A stretch of 64,000 nt of DNA, taken from assembly GCA_963978905.1 (NCBI GenBank), contig OZ022258.1, positions 45,554,591 through 45,618,590 on the forward strand, in the 5' to 3' direction. The stretch comes from Trichostrongylus colubriformis (Eukaryota; Nematoda; Chromadorea; Rhabditida; Trichostrongylidae). A program made the position numbers and the translations under genes. Shown here in pieces: positions 39,840-51,600 of this stretch (within the stretch, counting starts at the first letter, position 1; the number at the start of each line of letters is the position of its first letter). The notes beneath the pieces were generated by a model. It made no database searches, was not told the origin of the DNA, and saw only the letters and a program-made list of their open reading frames with translations.

Positions 39840-42800
39840 TCAATCGAGGTTGCTGACGTCGACGTCGGCATAGTAGCAATCTTTTTCAATGCCCATGTTA
39901 TATTCATTACCAGTGCCGTTTTTGTAGGTAGATGTCACAACACGGTACCATCCTCTCTCACCCTGAAGACATCTTCGAAATAGCATTTAGCGATCCATAC
40001 AACCTATGCTCCAAATTTATAACAACGAAATGCCTGAATTAATTAATCAAAAAGTGGAAAATACGAACCCATTCTTCGCCCCAACTGTTTCGAACGATCC
40101 AGTGCTCAACGCCATTCTCATCCACACCCCATCCACTGACCGACACAATGTGGTTTGGCTAAATTTAATGTGGCATTTGATGTAAAACGTGAAGACTACT
40201 GCTTCATGGAGTTGTTTGTGTCGTGAACTACGCTATTACAGCATATGTTAAAGGAACGGGAAGGGGTCCGAAGAAAGAGGAAGATGCAAAGAAATGATCA
40301 TTTTGTAATGAACATTCAAAGTTAGAAACGATAATCGGTGGAAAAACTCGGCTTCAAAAGCGTGGCGCTGTGGTGTGTATTCGCATCACATTCGCATCAA
40401 CACACTGACTTTCCGAGTTGTCCACTGTAAAGATGTCCTTTGTTGTCTCGTAGAGGGTATTTCATTCATTGGTGATGATGCAAAATGTGCGAAAACACAC
40501 AGCAGCAAACAGATAAAACAATTAAGTGAAGAATGAGCGAAAGCGTAAGAAAAAAGTGTTATTACTACTAAAACCTAATTAATTTACTTTCGACGTCTTG
40601 ACAAGGTGCCGTGTGTGCATTGCGGCCACCGTCACCCCATACCGTAAACCAAAATTGCCCTCCTCCCGATGTCTTTAAAGCGGCAAGGCGCGTAAGGCCG
40701 CTTTCATACTTAGCGCACCGACGCCGTCACGCAACCATTTGCCCGCCGCATGAGACGGCGTCTATAGATAATGCGGACCCAATCACACTACAGTATGGTG
40801 ATTGTGGCCGATTCAAATCTTGGCGCTATGCCAATAAGGTGATCGTGGCCGCTGGGTAGGGGAAATCCGCCAAAAAATCGCGTCAGCGGCGTCGCACTCG
40901 CGGCGCCACCAGCACGACTTGCGAACCGATTTTGCTCTTGGGAGCCCGGCAGAGCGTGGCTGCGTCACTTCTGCACTCCAGCCATGCCACACTGCCTCCT
41001 CCAGCCACGCCACCCTGCCTCCTCCACCTTCGCCACACTGTCTCGCTTGAAGGCTGCCATGCTCTGCCACTGGTACTCGCACTAGCCGAGCCGCTCGCCG
41101 CGGGCGGCCACGCGATTTTTTGGCGGATTTCCCCCCACCAGTGGCCGCTTCGTGTATTGGCACAGCGCCAAGATTCGAATCGGCCACAATCACCATACTG
41201 TAGTGTGATTGGGTCCGCATTATCTATGGACGCCGTCTCCTGCGGCGGGCAAATGGTTGCGTGAGTTTGACGCCGTCACGCGCGTGACGGCGTCGGTGCG
41301 CAAAGTATGAAAGCGGCCTAAACTCCACGACGAATGACAGTAGCCTAGACAGATTTCAGGTCTGGCATTACAGCCGAATGCTGTGACAGCCACTTCAGAC
41401 TGCATTCTTACGTGATTCCTCTGATGGCCGTCTGAGCTGCTATAACCGCGATTGCTGTCAGTGACGCCACCAACACCGCTGAATATGTATATTAATCGCG
41501 GTGCATCGCGGCAACCGCGATCGAAGCGGCCACGTGGCCGAGTATGAATGCAGCCTTACCTTATCTTCCAATGGCTCGGCTCAAAGATTGCAGAAGTGGC
41601 AATTTTGGCTTATGGTGTGAGCTCAAGGTGGCTCGCAGTTCTTGAATTGCACACACGTCACCATGCCAAGACGTCAAATGTGAATTAATTGGTTACTACA
41701 AGGATGCTGAGTTATGGGCAAAAGCTTCGGTGCCGAACGGGACTCGAACCCGCACTTCATCCTTTCCGGGAATATGTGCCCATTACACTACCGACACCAC
41801 CTTCACCTTAACTCAGCTTTTGAATGATGTATTTACCATAGCTTATCAGCACTCACACGTATAACGTGTTGAGCCGGTTGGCCAATATCGGCATCGAACC
41901 GTGAAGCTGAAAGGTTTAGTAATGATTTTGATATTTTTTAATTTTTGATGTCCCGTCCGGCACCGAAGCTTTTGCCCATAACTCAGCATCCTTGTAGTAA
42001 CTTTCGCATCGCGAGCTGCGGCGATAAACAGCAGTTGTCAAAAATTGAATTAATTGGGTTTTTTTTTACTGTAAACCCCTTTTTCACTTATTCTCCCTCT
42101 CATTAACTCACTTGTTTGTTGCTTTGTGCTGCTTCATTTATTTAAACGTCATCATGAGTGAAATCAATTTCGCCTAGGCAGCATCGAATGACAGTGGCGT
42201 CGGCCTGCTTGAAGCGTGCAGTAACGCTGGAATTGCAATAGCGCCCCGAAAACGCGCTTTTCGCAATTTTCGCTACACATTATCTTTTTTGACTTCGAGT
42301 GTTCGTCTACAGATGAAAGTATTTCAGAGTAATCTTGCCTTTATTGCTCCGATCCCTTGAAGCCGTCTAGGTTCACAGCATGCGTATTAACAAAAAGGAA
42401 GATGAAAAGAACAAGTAAACTTGCCTCTAATTCCTTTCCAGTCTTTTGTGCATAGACCCCTCCGCTGTACTGGAAATCAAATTCTGGTGTGCAGGTGATC
42501 GAGCAAGCAATCGGACCACCTTTTTTAATTTCAGCCATCATATTTTCGCGACCAGACACCTTCAAAGTAATTTTATATCAGTGGATGCTGAGATAATCAG
42601 TGTATAACAATCTCTTCATCCTGAAAGAGTGTGTATGGACAGACTGGCTGGCAGTCAAGGAGGACGGTATACGATTCAGTGGAAGTTGCGCCTTTGACCT
42701 CGGCAGAGTAAAACCGAGTAAAACCTATCCTTTCTGTCACGCTATGGCAACAGCTAGGCCTGTATTTCGTGACACATGCGTTGATATCAAATTTCTTCGT

Positions 42801-45800
42801 TTTTTTAAGTTAAAAGCGCACTTATTCAAAATCAAATACTCGGTCATAATCCTTCATTATAAAGAATTCAATACTTTCAAAACCAACTCAGCATATCATT
42901 ACGATATAAGTGGATAACTAGAAACATTCTGTGCTGGAATGCATCTTATTCCACAGAAAAGAGAGGGAGCCGGCTGCCTGATTGTTCCAGCGTCAAGCCT
43001 TGTGTCGAGAAAAATTTATGAGGAAAAGCCCACTCCCTTTTCCCATCATACCCCGGGTGTGTACAATTATGTCGGATTTTCGCACCACCGCCCGCGACGA
43101 GCGGCGCGGCGAGTGCGAGTCGTTTGCAGCTTTATCTGTTGAAACAGCAACAACAGCAACAACATAGGCGAACTTCCGAAGCTTCCAACCTGCAATCTTT
43201 AAAGATCCTTCACGGTACCAGCCCATTGCTTCTGAGCGGTATTGCGGACTTCGGCAAGCCGTACTGATGGCGCCGCAAAGCGAAAATTCGACATACATAT
43301 GTGTACCACTCTTCTACCCCAGTTGATGCACCCAAGAGGCTGTTTGTGCCTATACCCAGTCAATACATTGCTACCTAATACTAAGTATGATTACTGATTG
43401 ATGACCTTTTTAGAGATCGCTTAATCGCTCTGAAACCTCCTCAAGAGGTGCGTGGGTGTAGTCGTCAAGGAAGTTTCAGAAAACGACCTCCCACTCTCCT
43501 ACCCAAAATACGACTCCCTTGACGATTGCTCCAACCATACCTGACCCTGATCACATCTCTGCTATGGTACCTTCACCACGAATTCTTACAATCTTCGGAC
43601 AAGTTCGCCAAAAACTTTTTGCGCTTTCAAAATCAAGGTGAAGTCCAGTCTTGTGGCGAAGGCTTCTTTTTCCGCTAGAGGTAAAGTAGAATTCACTACG
43701 GCAATTAAGTAAATGCATTACTAATTTATATTTTTCACTTCCGGACGGAGGTGGTGTGGTGACAGGTGGCACGCATTCCCATTCCATTGGTGTGGGAATC
43801 AGATCCTGCATCAACGTCCGCCCAGGCCAACCAAGTCTTCCCTTTGTTGTAGGTGAACTGGTAACAGTCTCGTGTGGGAGGGTAAAAGCACTGATATGTG
43901 CATCGGCTGGCCACCGCAAGTCCCTGTATAGGCCAAATCGCATGCATCTACCACCACGATCTTGAATGGGGGTAGTATGCGAGACGCACCCCACAGAAGG
44001 GATTGATTATTGCCAAAATCTTGATCCTTTAATTACATTTCCGTTTCTTCTTAACTTGCTGTTATTAGTTTTGGTAGAAAATCTCATAGAAGCGAGAAAA
44101 TCAATGGTTAGTAGTAATAGTACTTACCTTCCCGTATTCTGTAATATAATATCTGGTATAGTTTTTAACGGCCGTACAGCTGTCTGGCCAGCACGTACCG
44201 CATCTGTGCATTGGATCGCAGTCTACAATTGCTACCGTAGTTGATCATTTCTGGCAATACTTTAATTAAACAGATCCAACTACAATGGAAGTGCTGGAAG
44301 TGATGCACAAATATGAAGCTCTATTTTTCAGTCTGTTCGGCTTTCATAAAAAAAGTAAAGGATCCTTTCGAGAACCCGTAAAACACGATCCTCATTTCAT
44401 CAACAGCATTCATATTCAGGAATGAACAAAAACCTCAAAGGGAGTGTTGCACCTATTTCGTGCCTTTTCGTGCCTGCTTCACTGAAGAATCAAAACTATT
44501 GACTGCCATAGGATGCTCATAGGAAGAGCCGAACGTTCAACGGATCAGGCCACATTTATACTCAGAGCGATCACGCGATTGATTGCTAGGACAACTGATG
44601 GTATTGATTGGGCAATACTATGGCAGTGCTGTGATAGGCTGAACAAAAGTGGCAAAATGCGAGAGACGAGATTTTCTATGATAAGAAGAAGAGAAGAATT
44701 GGAGAAAGACGAAGTTCTCTAGTAGATTACAAAGTGAAAACTTTGGGTGGGGGACCTCATTATCTAAGTGAGTATCCTACCGTTCACATCTCAACCTTTG
44801 AAACATCGTAGAATATTCCGAGACATCAAGAATTTCTGCCTTTTTTAGAAGGGAGTCAGCACCATGTGCCCACATCTAGCTTAAACCAGTACTTTACGTG
44901 AGAACCTCTGGAGACGATAGTCAATATAGGCACTAGACCAGTACCCAATCTTAGATCATCATTATTTCACCAATTCCTCTGTTGGCAGGCTGGCAGCTGT
45001 CGCGGCTCAGTGGCGGAAGGCGCTAAGCAAGACCCGTGCCTTTGCTGCGCGGCGCTTGTAACGGCAACGGCATACGCTCGTCACCGCTGTTCCTGTGGAG
45101 CCACGCAGGCCAGCGAGCAGTGATGGTTTCCATAAAGGACAATGCTGTGAGTGCGTACACCGGGTATCAGACGGAGTATTGCTTTGGTGGTCTGACCTGC
45201 CCTGGTGGGGGGACGAAGTACTTGTAATCACGCTAGTCGTGCAATCGGTCGCCGAGTAAAAACGCGACGAGTTGAACCAACCTTCAGTTCAAGATTTTGA
45301 TATTTCTGATTTTCGATAGCTGCTGATTTTCGCCGCAGTCCACGATGCGAAAATTTTCACTCCAGAAGCCGAGTTAAGGTGGTCAGGACTTTCGTGAATA
45401 CTTTTGAATCGTTTGTAACCCTAGAAGGTGCTTAAATTACTCGTCAAAAATCACTAACGTCCATTAGTGGCGCGGTAGACGTTGCAGCCTTCTTCAACGA
45501 GTCCATGAGTCTTCGCGTATTCAAGCACATTACCCACCTCACCGCCTTGACAGTTGCCTTTTCCGTTACAATCAATAATCTCCTGAAATTGATCTATTCA
45601 GAACCATTGTCTGATATCCGACGATTCCTTATGGCCACATGATTTAACATGATTTTCATAATAAAAGATAGTATTAAAATATGGGATAAATGGGCTGCGA
45701 TAATCCTTTTTTTACGAGATGTATGTCTGGGAAATCAGCTCACCTGTGGAGACACCATTGTCATAGGCCATCTGTTTTTACGGGCAATATTGAATCGATC

Positions 45801-48800
45801 GTTAAGGGCTCCTGGAAAGAAAATTGTTGCTACAGTATGCTGCAATATTCTAGGAAATCTATAAATGACCAGTGGTTCCAAACACCCAGCATGATCCACA
45901 GTATACTGGGATATGTTGGTTTCTCGTAGGACTACAGTAATTGACGCCATTGACATCTCTCCAGTCCCATTTCGCCGGTAGATCGCTCTTGAATGAGGAG
46001 CTCTTCTCCCACACTCGGGGTTTTGTTCTAAACTGCCAATTAATCAGTTTTTTTTTTTAAAATTGCCTCCTCTCTTGTGGATAAATTTTTGGTTCCACCT
46101 CAATTTCAGTCAAATGCTTTGTTTTACTTTACTTTGGTAGCCTGCGAATCGAACGACAAAGTGTTTATTGCTGACCAGCCATCCTAAAATGTGCGGCGCA
46201 CTCGACCCCGGAGCCGTTGCCTGCTACTATGCTGCCCAAGCTCGGGTGAGACGAGCAGACGACCAAGGCGATGCGATCGTAGCGATCAGTGTGAGACACC
46301 ACGAGTGTGTTAGCCGCGGGAACCTACGTTACGTCGCCAAGTATGCACGCAGCTTTAAAGCTTTGGAAGAGGGACAAGGAAGGAAAGCATATCCGAGAAC
46401 ATTGTCCATTATGAACGAACATTCGAGCTTAGAAGGGAAAATGTGTAAAGAAAATCACTTTGAAAAACGCGCTTTTGAGGCGCTATTGCAATCCTGGCGC
46501 GGTTTTTTTCGAATCGCATGCTTCGGTGGCAGAGTTGTCTGCTGGCGTGGACGCCACTGTCATCTGATGTGTCGCAGGACAACCTTGATTTTTTTTAAAG
46601 ATGGTGTTGAACAAGGGAAACAGCACGCAGTTAAAAACAAATGAAACAGTGAAAGGGAGACTAAGGGAAAGAGTGAGAAAGAAGGTGTTTGTGATTTTAA
46701 AAAATCTGATGGAATGACTCTCGACGTCATATTGAGGTGTTGTATGTGCAATCAGCCAATTGGATGATTTGCAGGTGTTTACTGCAGGCCGAATTGCCCC
46801 CCTCCCTGTGTCTTTGAACAATGAAGTACATCCCACACATGGGGCAACACGGTAGTTGTACTACGTCTCTTTTTCACATTGAGGGTGAGTCCTCATACCT
46901 ACGCAATGGAGTGGGGTCCTGCACGGATTGTTTTTATTCCTAAAAATGCTGCTTGCAGCTAGCCTCAGCCTACTTCACTATCGTGATCTTCAAAGCCACC
47001 CAATTAGCTTCTATTTTTATCTCTTAGGATATTTTCTATTCTGTTTCTTAGGATATTTTTCACCCATTATCCTTCCAAGTGAAGCTCACTTGTGCTCGAA
47101 TACTTTTCCACTCCTTACAAGACCTCCATAACGATGATGCTGCTGGCTCTTTTTCGCTGTTGATTCATCGTTGTTGTTGTTCGCGGTGGATTTCTGTGAA
47201 TGGATAGAAAGAACATGGAACAAATTCCGAGTTTGGAAGCAAAGAACTCTTCAAATGAGCAGGAGTAAATGAAGTGGTATAACTTTGCGAACCTGTTGCT
47301 TTTTGAGTGGAAGACCACGTCGAACAGGAGCAATTGTAATCTTGGCGCGTGGAGAAGGAATCTCCTGGAATACATTTTTTTCCTTGTGTAGTAAAGTGCC
47401 TTCAAGTAAAAGTGAATGGAATTCATTCGATTCAGCATTTAGCACGGTTAGAAATCTGAGTACGAGAAGTTTCTGAGTGTGGTCTACTATCATCTACAAA
47501 AAAAATGAAGATCAAGGGTTCGTTAGAACTGCTCTGAATTACGCTCAAAGAAGTAAAAAAATCAGCGTAGTGAAGAGCATAGAAAATCGTGGTACCGTAG
47601 GGGTGTCTTTTCTTCTTCTTTATTTTCTCCATTCCCCATGATTCATCTCGGCCGTGGGTCGAGGAGCTCCCAAGGGGAGGGGTGGGGGAGTTCGTATTTT
47701 TTCCGATAGCAGATGCTTGAGGAATCCTCACCGACCACCTTTTTCTTAACGATTTTTGGACCGATAAGGGGTTTCTAGAAAAAGATCGTCGTTCGATTAC
47801 CACTCTTGGCACTATGCAGCAACAGTACACTGTCGTATGATAACAATTTTTGGATAATCTTACTAAGCAACAGTAGTGGTGATATGAAAGGTTGAGGGTC
47901 CCGAAAATTTTCTTCAACGCAATGCTTGACTCTGATATGAATAAGATTGCGCCACATATAGTGCAAATGGGAAAAAAGCAGTGAAGCGCCCTTATATGCT
48001 CTCTAGGTAACCGCAGTAGGGCACTAATGAGCCAGGGCTGCTTTTTTCAAGCACACATGATTTACGAATTGAAGAATACCCACTTCCATGCCTTCTTCTT
48101 CTTCAACGTTGTTTACGACGATTTCATCTTTAGATTCACGTGGTTCATCCAGCATGTTTGGTCTCTGAAACAAACAGTTAAGACTCATTAGTCGAGAAGG
48201 GAGAAAAGCTGACTCACTTTCTCTTTCTTGGGATTAGATTCGTTTTCTCCTGACATCTGAAAAGTTGGAAGATTCTTGCTCCGATACCGCTTGTGGAATG
48301 TATTTAAGAAAAACCAACAAATATGTCAGCTGACAAGTGTCCCTGTACTCCCCAATAAGGCCCCAGTAGAATTTGATTTTTCCCAGATTTCCCATATGTG
48401 TTTGAAAAGGAATCATCATTGGTAGCTTGGTAGAGTAAGAATCTGTGGGAAAACGGTTTAACCCAGGAGCGGTAACCATTAATGCTACCTTTGTGTCGTG
48501 ATTTGTAACTCTCAAGGCAATTCCGGCCCAGTTTGGGCCATTGCATGCTAGGAGTCTATTAGCATAGTAAGGATCCTTGTTGAACCCCACAACGATCAGT
48601 CAATTGATTAACGCACTGAGCACTTCAAAATCCCTCAATGGCTCAGTCTCGTTGATTATACTCCAATTCGCTATATTTAAAGCGAACTCACGTCATCTTC
48701 CTCGGATTCGGATGTCGACTCGTCCTCACCGTACTCAGTTTTCCTAATTTTCTCCGTCTTAGTGATCTGAAATGGAAGAGTGTTTTCTCAGAAATGCTTC

Positions 48801-49762
48801 CTAAGAAATTAGCCATAAGTCAACCTCATCTAGAAGTTCGCCTGACTCGGCATCACTTTCGACTTGCTCTTTATTGATCGGTTCAACTGGCTCCGGAAGT
48901 TTATCGAATGAAAGCAAATGATTCGTCGCTCGCAACGCAATCGACGGAAAATTCAGCCATGACGCCTAAACAGAGGTTTTTTATCCGATGATCTGATTAT
49001 TTTATTGTTACCACGATTGCTGCCTATGTAGTGCTAGTTATAAGAGTGATTCCAAGGGTTGAGACTTCAATTCGCATAAAACTACTCACCACTGGTATTG
49101 GAAAGTGCTTCGAGGATGTGAAAGAGCAATTAAGAGTATGAAATAATGGTGAGCAGTTTCCAAGCCACATACCATACAAGTTTTCAATTTTCGAGTGTCA
49201 TTCTTCAGGCACTCTTAAAAGCCGAAAAAAGTTCCGCTTCACACGGTATCTCCCTTCTCCACTGAACACAAATACGAGCCTCGTTCCAACCTCTGTTCGC
49301 ACGTTAAACTGCGGAAATGAGAAACTACTTATTAATTGACACCCTACTCATCTCTTCGGCTACTCCTCCACTTGCAAGTTGGAGGAACTAGTAGAGTTCA
49401 TGCCAATCTTATCTTTTAGTTTCCTCACAGATTCCCCGTTTCTTGTTAAGCCAAGCCTAAGCCCACAAAGGGGGTGTGAATTTGGAGAGGATGTTCTTCA
49501 TTGAATCCTTAAAACCTTTATCATTTTAATCTTGAGACAATGAGCTGGTCTCTAGAAAGGGCCAGTCTACGGTCGATAATTATACTTTGTGTTAGGTATT
49601 TTTTAAATACCAGAATATTAGCATTAGCCTTCTGTTTCATCGCTGAATACAACCTCACCGTTTTTTTTTAACAAGCGAATATAATTCTTGAAAATCTATT
49701 GCACACGATCAAACCTGAATAGTGAATGCTAGACAGCAGAGAGCCAATCCAAGGCGAAACAT
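39840..49762 (-). CDS. cpz: Cathepsin Z (cathepsin X) cysteine protease, probably with acidic N-terminal extension
   Basis: Catalytic exons: 46032-45870, 45811-45744, 45582-45459, 44231-44128, 42559-42425, 40158-40069 and 39962-39840 (TGA), 268 residues in one frame. Papain-family (C1) features: [17 protein letters not shown] at the mature N-terminus, the cathepsin-Z-specific HIP mini-loop in [13 protein letters not shown] with the active Cys, [30 protein letters not shown], active His in [11 protein letters not shown], active Asn in [10 protein letters not shown] and the C-terminal [19 protein letters not shown]. The enzyme is a lysosomal or secreted carboxypeptidase; nematode CPZ acts in moulting and embryogenesis. 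Upstream exons that stay in phase 0 and lead into 46032 are 48965-48825, 48766-48692, 48256-48218 and 48164-48066. They encode an acidic, Ser/Glu-rich stretch ([20 protein letters not shown]). A signal-peptide-like exon [16 protein letters not shown] is at 49762-49715. The catalytic part is certain; the upstream joins are inferred. The donor after 42425 is GC (AG|GCAAGT). Confidence 0.85.
40245..40680 (+). repeat. Dispersed repeat (family F, copy 3)
   Basis: Close relative of 22556-23010: AAGGAACGGGAAGGGGTCCG start, AATGATCATTTTGTAATGAA, TATTCGCATCACATTCGC and CTCGTAGAGGGTATTTCATT. It lies within the 2.3-kb intron of the cathepsin gene. Confidence 0.78.
40695..41326. repeat. Foldback element with about 200-bp arms
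   Basis: GGCCGCTTTCATACTTAGCG starts the left arm and CGCAAAGTATGAAAGCGGCC ends the right arm. The arms match inward through GACGCCGTCACGC, AGACGGCGTC, TAATGCGGACCCAATCAC, ATGGTGATTGTGGCCGATTC and GGCGGATTT. The loop (about 40890-41110) is a family C GC-rich repeat. Ends resemble family E. Confidence 0.85.
41690..42045. repeat. tRNA-like MITE (family I, copy 2)
   Basis: Inverted arms of about 43 bp: TTACTACAAGGATGCTGAGT onward to GCTTCGGTGCCG at the left and the exact complement at about 41958-42002. An outer GCATCGCGAGCTGCGGCG follows on the right. The left arm runs directly into a tRNA-like sequence. It is in the large cathepsin intron. Confidence 0.85.
41729..41798 (-). other. tRNA-like sequence inside the MITE
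   Basis: On the minus strand, a 70-nt stretch has an A box (TAGTGTAATGG), a perfect B box (GGTTCGAGTCC), a T-arm stem and a closing acceptor-type stem (GGTGTCG with CGGCACC). The anticodon arm (ATTCCCGGAAAGGAT) does not form a proper five-pair stem, so this is a tRNA-derived relic or pol III promoter and not a working tRNA gene. Confidence 0.7.
42130..42310. repeat. Dispersed repeat, inverted partner near 46435-46560
   Basis: Contains ATTGCAATAGCGCC and AAAACGCGCTTTTCG, seen as complement in AAACGCGCTTTTGAGGCG and GGCGCTATTGCAATCC at about 46465-46500. Both copies are in introns of the cathepsin gene. Confidence 0.6.
43060..43310. repeat. Dispersed repeat with AACTTCCGAAGCTTCCAA core, copy 3
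   Basis: GTGTGTACAATTATGTC start, GAGCGGCGCGGCGAGTGCGA, CAACAG microsatellite, then the core shared with 21635-21935 and 39366-39490; ends CATACATATGTGTACCAC, so it is bounded by an inverted GTGTAC motif. Confidence 0.72.
43540..44010 (+). repeat. Dispersed repeat (family L, copy 2)
   Basis: Shares several blocks with 35198-35480 (GTGACAGGTGGCACGCATTC, GGTGTGGGAATCAGATC, TGTATAGGCCAAATCGCAT). Long frames on both strands inside it are not supported as genes. Confidence 0.7.
46168..46644 (+). other. Long open frame built from repeats, not called as a gene
   Basis: A 158-codon frame crosses a palindromic GC-rich repeat (about 46260-46360) and the inverted partner of 42130-42310. It lies inside a cathepsin intron on the other strand, and shows no domain, signal peptide or splice context. 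Confidence 0.5.
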
Positions 49763-50414
49763 CTCTGGTGAATAGTGATGCTATTCCGTCGGAGAAGCAG
49801 CACTGATAGTACGCTATCGGGGCTGCTGACCAAAATTGATTAGTGATAGTGATGCTCTTTAAATCCTTATGATTGTGAGCTACATATTTTTTCTTGTCAA
49901 TGGCCATGGATCACCAAGGGCGAAGTTGGAGAGTGTTTAAAACCACTGGAAAACTTGATCATTGGGACTTAAGCTCGACCTGATTTGGTTGGGTGTACTG
50001 CTGTGGAGCTGGCAAATCCAGCTAATTAATATTAATTTCAAGCTTTGTAGACATATAGCGAGTCAGTAGTTCACCTTTGGGGTCTGTAAGATACTACTTC
50101 TCGAACCTTTTGCGAAGTCGCTTGTAATCATTGATCCTTGGTCTCTCGCTCCTTGCTCCTTGATACCTGAACGGTACCCATCGCATTAAAATGGCATGCC
50201 GATAAGCCTAGGTATTTTATTGATCGTTGGGAAGGTTATCGGCCTGAAAGACTCAAAGATCTCAATAGAGTACTGTTTTCCATCAATTCTATGGTTCTAT
50301 TTCTATAGCTGTATGGTTTCGAGAGTGTTCCCAGTATTTTATATTTCCTTTTTAGTGGGAGGTTTTTGTTATATAAAACCTGGAACAAGTAACATATATA
50401 CCCCAAAATTTCAG

Positions 50415-50580
50415 AAGACACCGTTCATCAGAGATTAAACAAGAATGCATATAGTTTTACTACCTTTAGTTTTACCACTTTTCTTTATTATCTGTCTTGA
50501 GGGAGAAATTAGTACAACGCCCTAGTAGCTCGTGATGCATAGCAAAAGCTGCATTTTAGTGGATTTGAAGAATAGCTGTT
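50415..50580 (+). repeat. Dispersed repeat pair (with 53085-53240)
   Basis: Shares ACACCGTTC, TTTTACTACCTTTAGTTTTA, ACAACGYCCTAGTAGCT and TGCATAGCAAAAGCTGCAT with 53085-53240, same orientation; no coding content. Confidence 0.7.
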
Positions 50581-51239
50581 GGCCAGCTGTGAGCGTTGGT
50601 CAGTGGCAGATGTATCGGATGGGCAGGAAATCACATCTGCGATAGTCATTTGAAATCAGCAGCGTTTCATACTCGAATTCAAATCGTTTCACAAATGAAG
50701 GGTTCGATTTTATTTCGATCCCGACAGCTCGGACTCAATTATTCCAATAATTAACATATTTATAAGGGCTAATGTAGGGACCGGTTAAGAAGTTCAAGGT
50801 CACACTAAGGCAATCCAAAATCGTTCCAGCGCTTCAAGAATTGTTGTATTATTATATACATCTAATTATTTGCATGAAATTATAGGCATGAAAGATGTTC
50901 AATTTTATTTGTCTTATGATCACTTTCAAAACAGTTTCGCAACTTCCAGTCGATACGTAATTCTGTTCGATAAGTCGATGCTTTATGTTGCCTTGCGCCT
51001 TGTAAGAATTCTAGAATTCTAGAAATTTCCATATCTGGTAGTATCCGGCTAGTATATGGGGGCTAGGATGGTTCATGTGAATTCCATGAAGTTTTGGGAG
51101 CTGTTGCTGCCCGGACCCAAGGGACCCTCAAGGGCTGCACATATGCCTGCACACCAAACAAGTATACCAGCGACGTTGTCGTGGGTGTCGCTGACGAAGC
51201 CGCTTTAACCTGTCGGTGACAAGCAACTGGTAATCATCA

Positions 51240-51600
51240 GCTCCTATGGATTGGTCCCGTACAGACTGGATTCACGTAGATCATCATCAGCAGCAGCAGC
51301 TAGCCAACCATCCAGTAGCATCGTCAGACTCGTTCTAGCAGCGGTCCAGGATGTGCAGAAGCCAGTAGCAGACGAAGCCGGTTGTATGGCTAGTTTCACT
51401 CTGGGGATACATTTGCGTACCCGCTGCACGCCGTCCACCACACTACCAGTTCGCGTAGACGTGGAGCGAGTGGTGAGGAGGGGGAGAGCACGCTCGTCCC
51501 CGTAACGAGCTTCCCACACGCCGGGGGGGGGGCCGGCCCAGATCACGTATCCACGCCCTTGTGCGCATGGACAGCGCCCCAAAGCGTTTGAACGACGCTC
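51240..51600. other. GC-rich island with a run of ten G
   Basis: GC content rises sharply against the AT-rich surroundings. A CAGCAGCAGCAG run near 51285 and a G-run at about 51523-51532 followed by CCGGCCC are visible. Overlapping frames on both strands lack gene signatures. It could be a relic of a mobile element. Confidence 0.4.

Noticed and set aside
41729..41798. Functional tRNA gene
   Set aside because: A and B boxes are good, but the anticodon stem does not pair and the sequence is part of a repeated palindromic element.
46168..46644. 158-codon plus frame
   Set aside because: Made of two repeats, including a palindrome; lies in a cathepsin intron; no recognisable domain.
48234..48590. 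118-codon minus frame
   Set aside because: Lies in the intron between acidic exons 48692 and 48256 of the cathepsin gene and contains no recognisable domain; its joining would disturb an otherwise clean phase-0 chain. A missed exon is not fully excluded.
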